In this document: in pieces, positions 5,360 through 5,446 of the stretch
How positions within the stretch are numbered: the stretch's first letter is position 1
Layout of the letters: each line of letters opens with the position of its first letter
Assembly (NCBI GenBank): GCA_964508705.1
Contig: CAZDUS010000074.1
Location: 1 to 5,446 of the forward strand
Length of the DNA: 5,446 nucleotides
Direction: 5' to 3'
From: CAZDUS01 sp964508705
Lineage (GTDB): Bacteria; Verrucomicrobiota; Kiritimatiellia; CAIKKV01; CAITUY01
Notes under the pieces: generated by a model
The model's database searches: none
Told to the model about the DNA's origin: nothing
Seen by the model: only the letters and a program-made list of their open reading frames with translations
Made by a program: the position numbers and the translations under genes

Positions 5360-5446
5360 TGGTTTGTCGTCCAACGTTCAAGCCGAGGCGCCTGCGCGGC
5401 TTCATCGCGCAGCGTCCAGAGAGCGAAGCGAACGGGGTCGACCGCC
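5356..5446 (-). CDS. Possible C-terminal tail of an unidentified upstream gene
   Basis: On the minus strand, the frame entering at 5445 is open for 29 codons (AVDPVRFALWTLRDEAA near its start, ending TTNQ) and stops with TGA at 5358-5356. The stop overlaps the preferred hydrolase GTG in a GTGA arrangement, typical of translationally coupled genes. Most codons end in G or C, as expected of coding DNA here. The fragment is too short to identify. The alternative is that this stretch is non-coding and contains the inverted-repeat element at 5369-5412. Confidence 0.35.
   Translation of the reverse strand, partial: AVDPVRFALWTLRDEAAQAPRLERWTTNQ
5369..5412 (-). repeat. Overlapping inverted repeats with an attC-like motif at the hydrolase 5' end
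   Basis: On the plus strand AAGCCG at 5380-5385 pairs with CGGCTT at 5397-5402 (11-nt loop). CTGCGC at 5392-5397 pairs with GCGCAG at 5407-5412, so the two hairpins exclude each other. Read on the minus strand, TCGGCTTGAAC is followed directly by GTTGGAC, which fits the integron core GTTRRRY and resembles the right half of an attC site. The usual spacer of a few bases is missing, and no proper RYYYAAC partner is visible on the other side. It could equally be a hairpin in coding DNA. Confidence 0.25.

Overview
The window is GC-rich DNA with proteobacterial gene content. A NagZ peptidoglycan-recycling enzyme, an AsmA-like inner-membrane protein, a DUF1499 protein and a VanZ-like membrane protein together suggest a Gram-negative, probably betaproteobacterial genome (Rhodocyclales-like; this is inference from gene content, not a placement). 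A run of exactly 100 N at 1512-1611 shows that this is a draft or metagenome scaffold, and the gap lies inside a repeat-rich coding region.

Layout. Plus strand: the 3' part of nagZ (1-575), a 103-bp intergenic stretch with two perfect 14-bp palindromes, then a large gene (679-2958) containing the assembly gap. Minus strand, convergent with it: a VanZ-like protein (3041-3409) preceded by a DUF1499 protein (3448-3930), probably co-transcribed; a 97-residue protein I do not recognise (4070-4363); an exported alpha/beta hydrolase (4481-5359); and possibly the tail of one more gene running off the right edge (5356-5446), whose stop would overlap the hydrolase start.

The most unusual object is the 679-2958 product. 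It has a small N-terminal helical, winged-helix-like domain, then about 260 nominal residues of near-perfect 8-residue repeats (REAEEKAR type), one transmembrane helix, and a periplasmic AsmA-like C-terminal region. The octad places opposite charges at i and i+4 everywhere, as expected of a long rigid single alpha-helix. The implied topology puts this rod in the cytoplasm with the AsmA-like domain outside. The repeat DNA is built on a 24-bp unit and includes a perfect 96-bp tandem duplication that runs straight into the gap, so the true length of the gene is unknown and may vary between strains.

The genes do not form one obvious pathway. NagZ acts in the cytoplasm on wall turnover products. 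The AsmA-like, VanZ-like and hydrolase products belong to the inner membrane or periplasm. The hydrolase looks less GC-rich than its neighbours and may be a later arrival; a weak integron attC-like motif at its 5' end is noted as speculation only.
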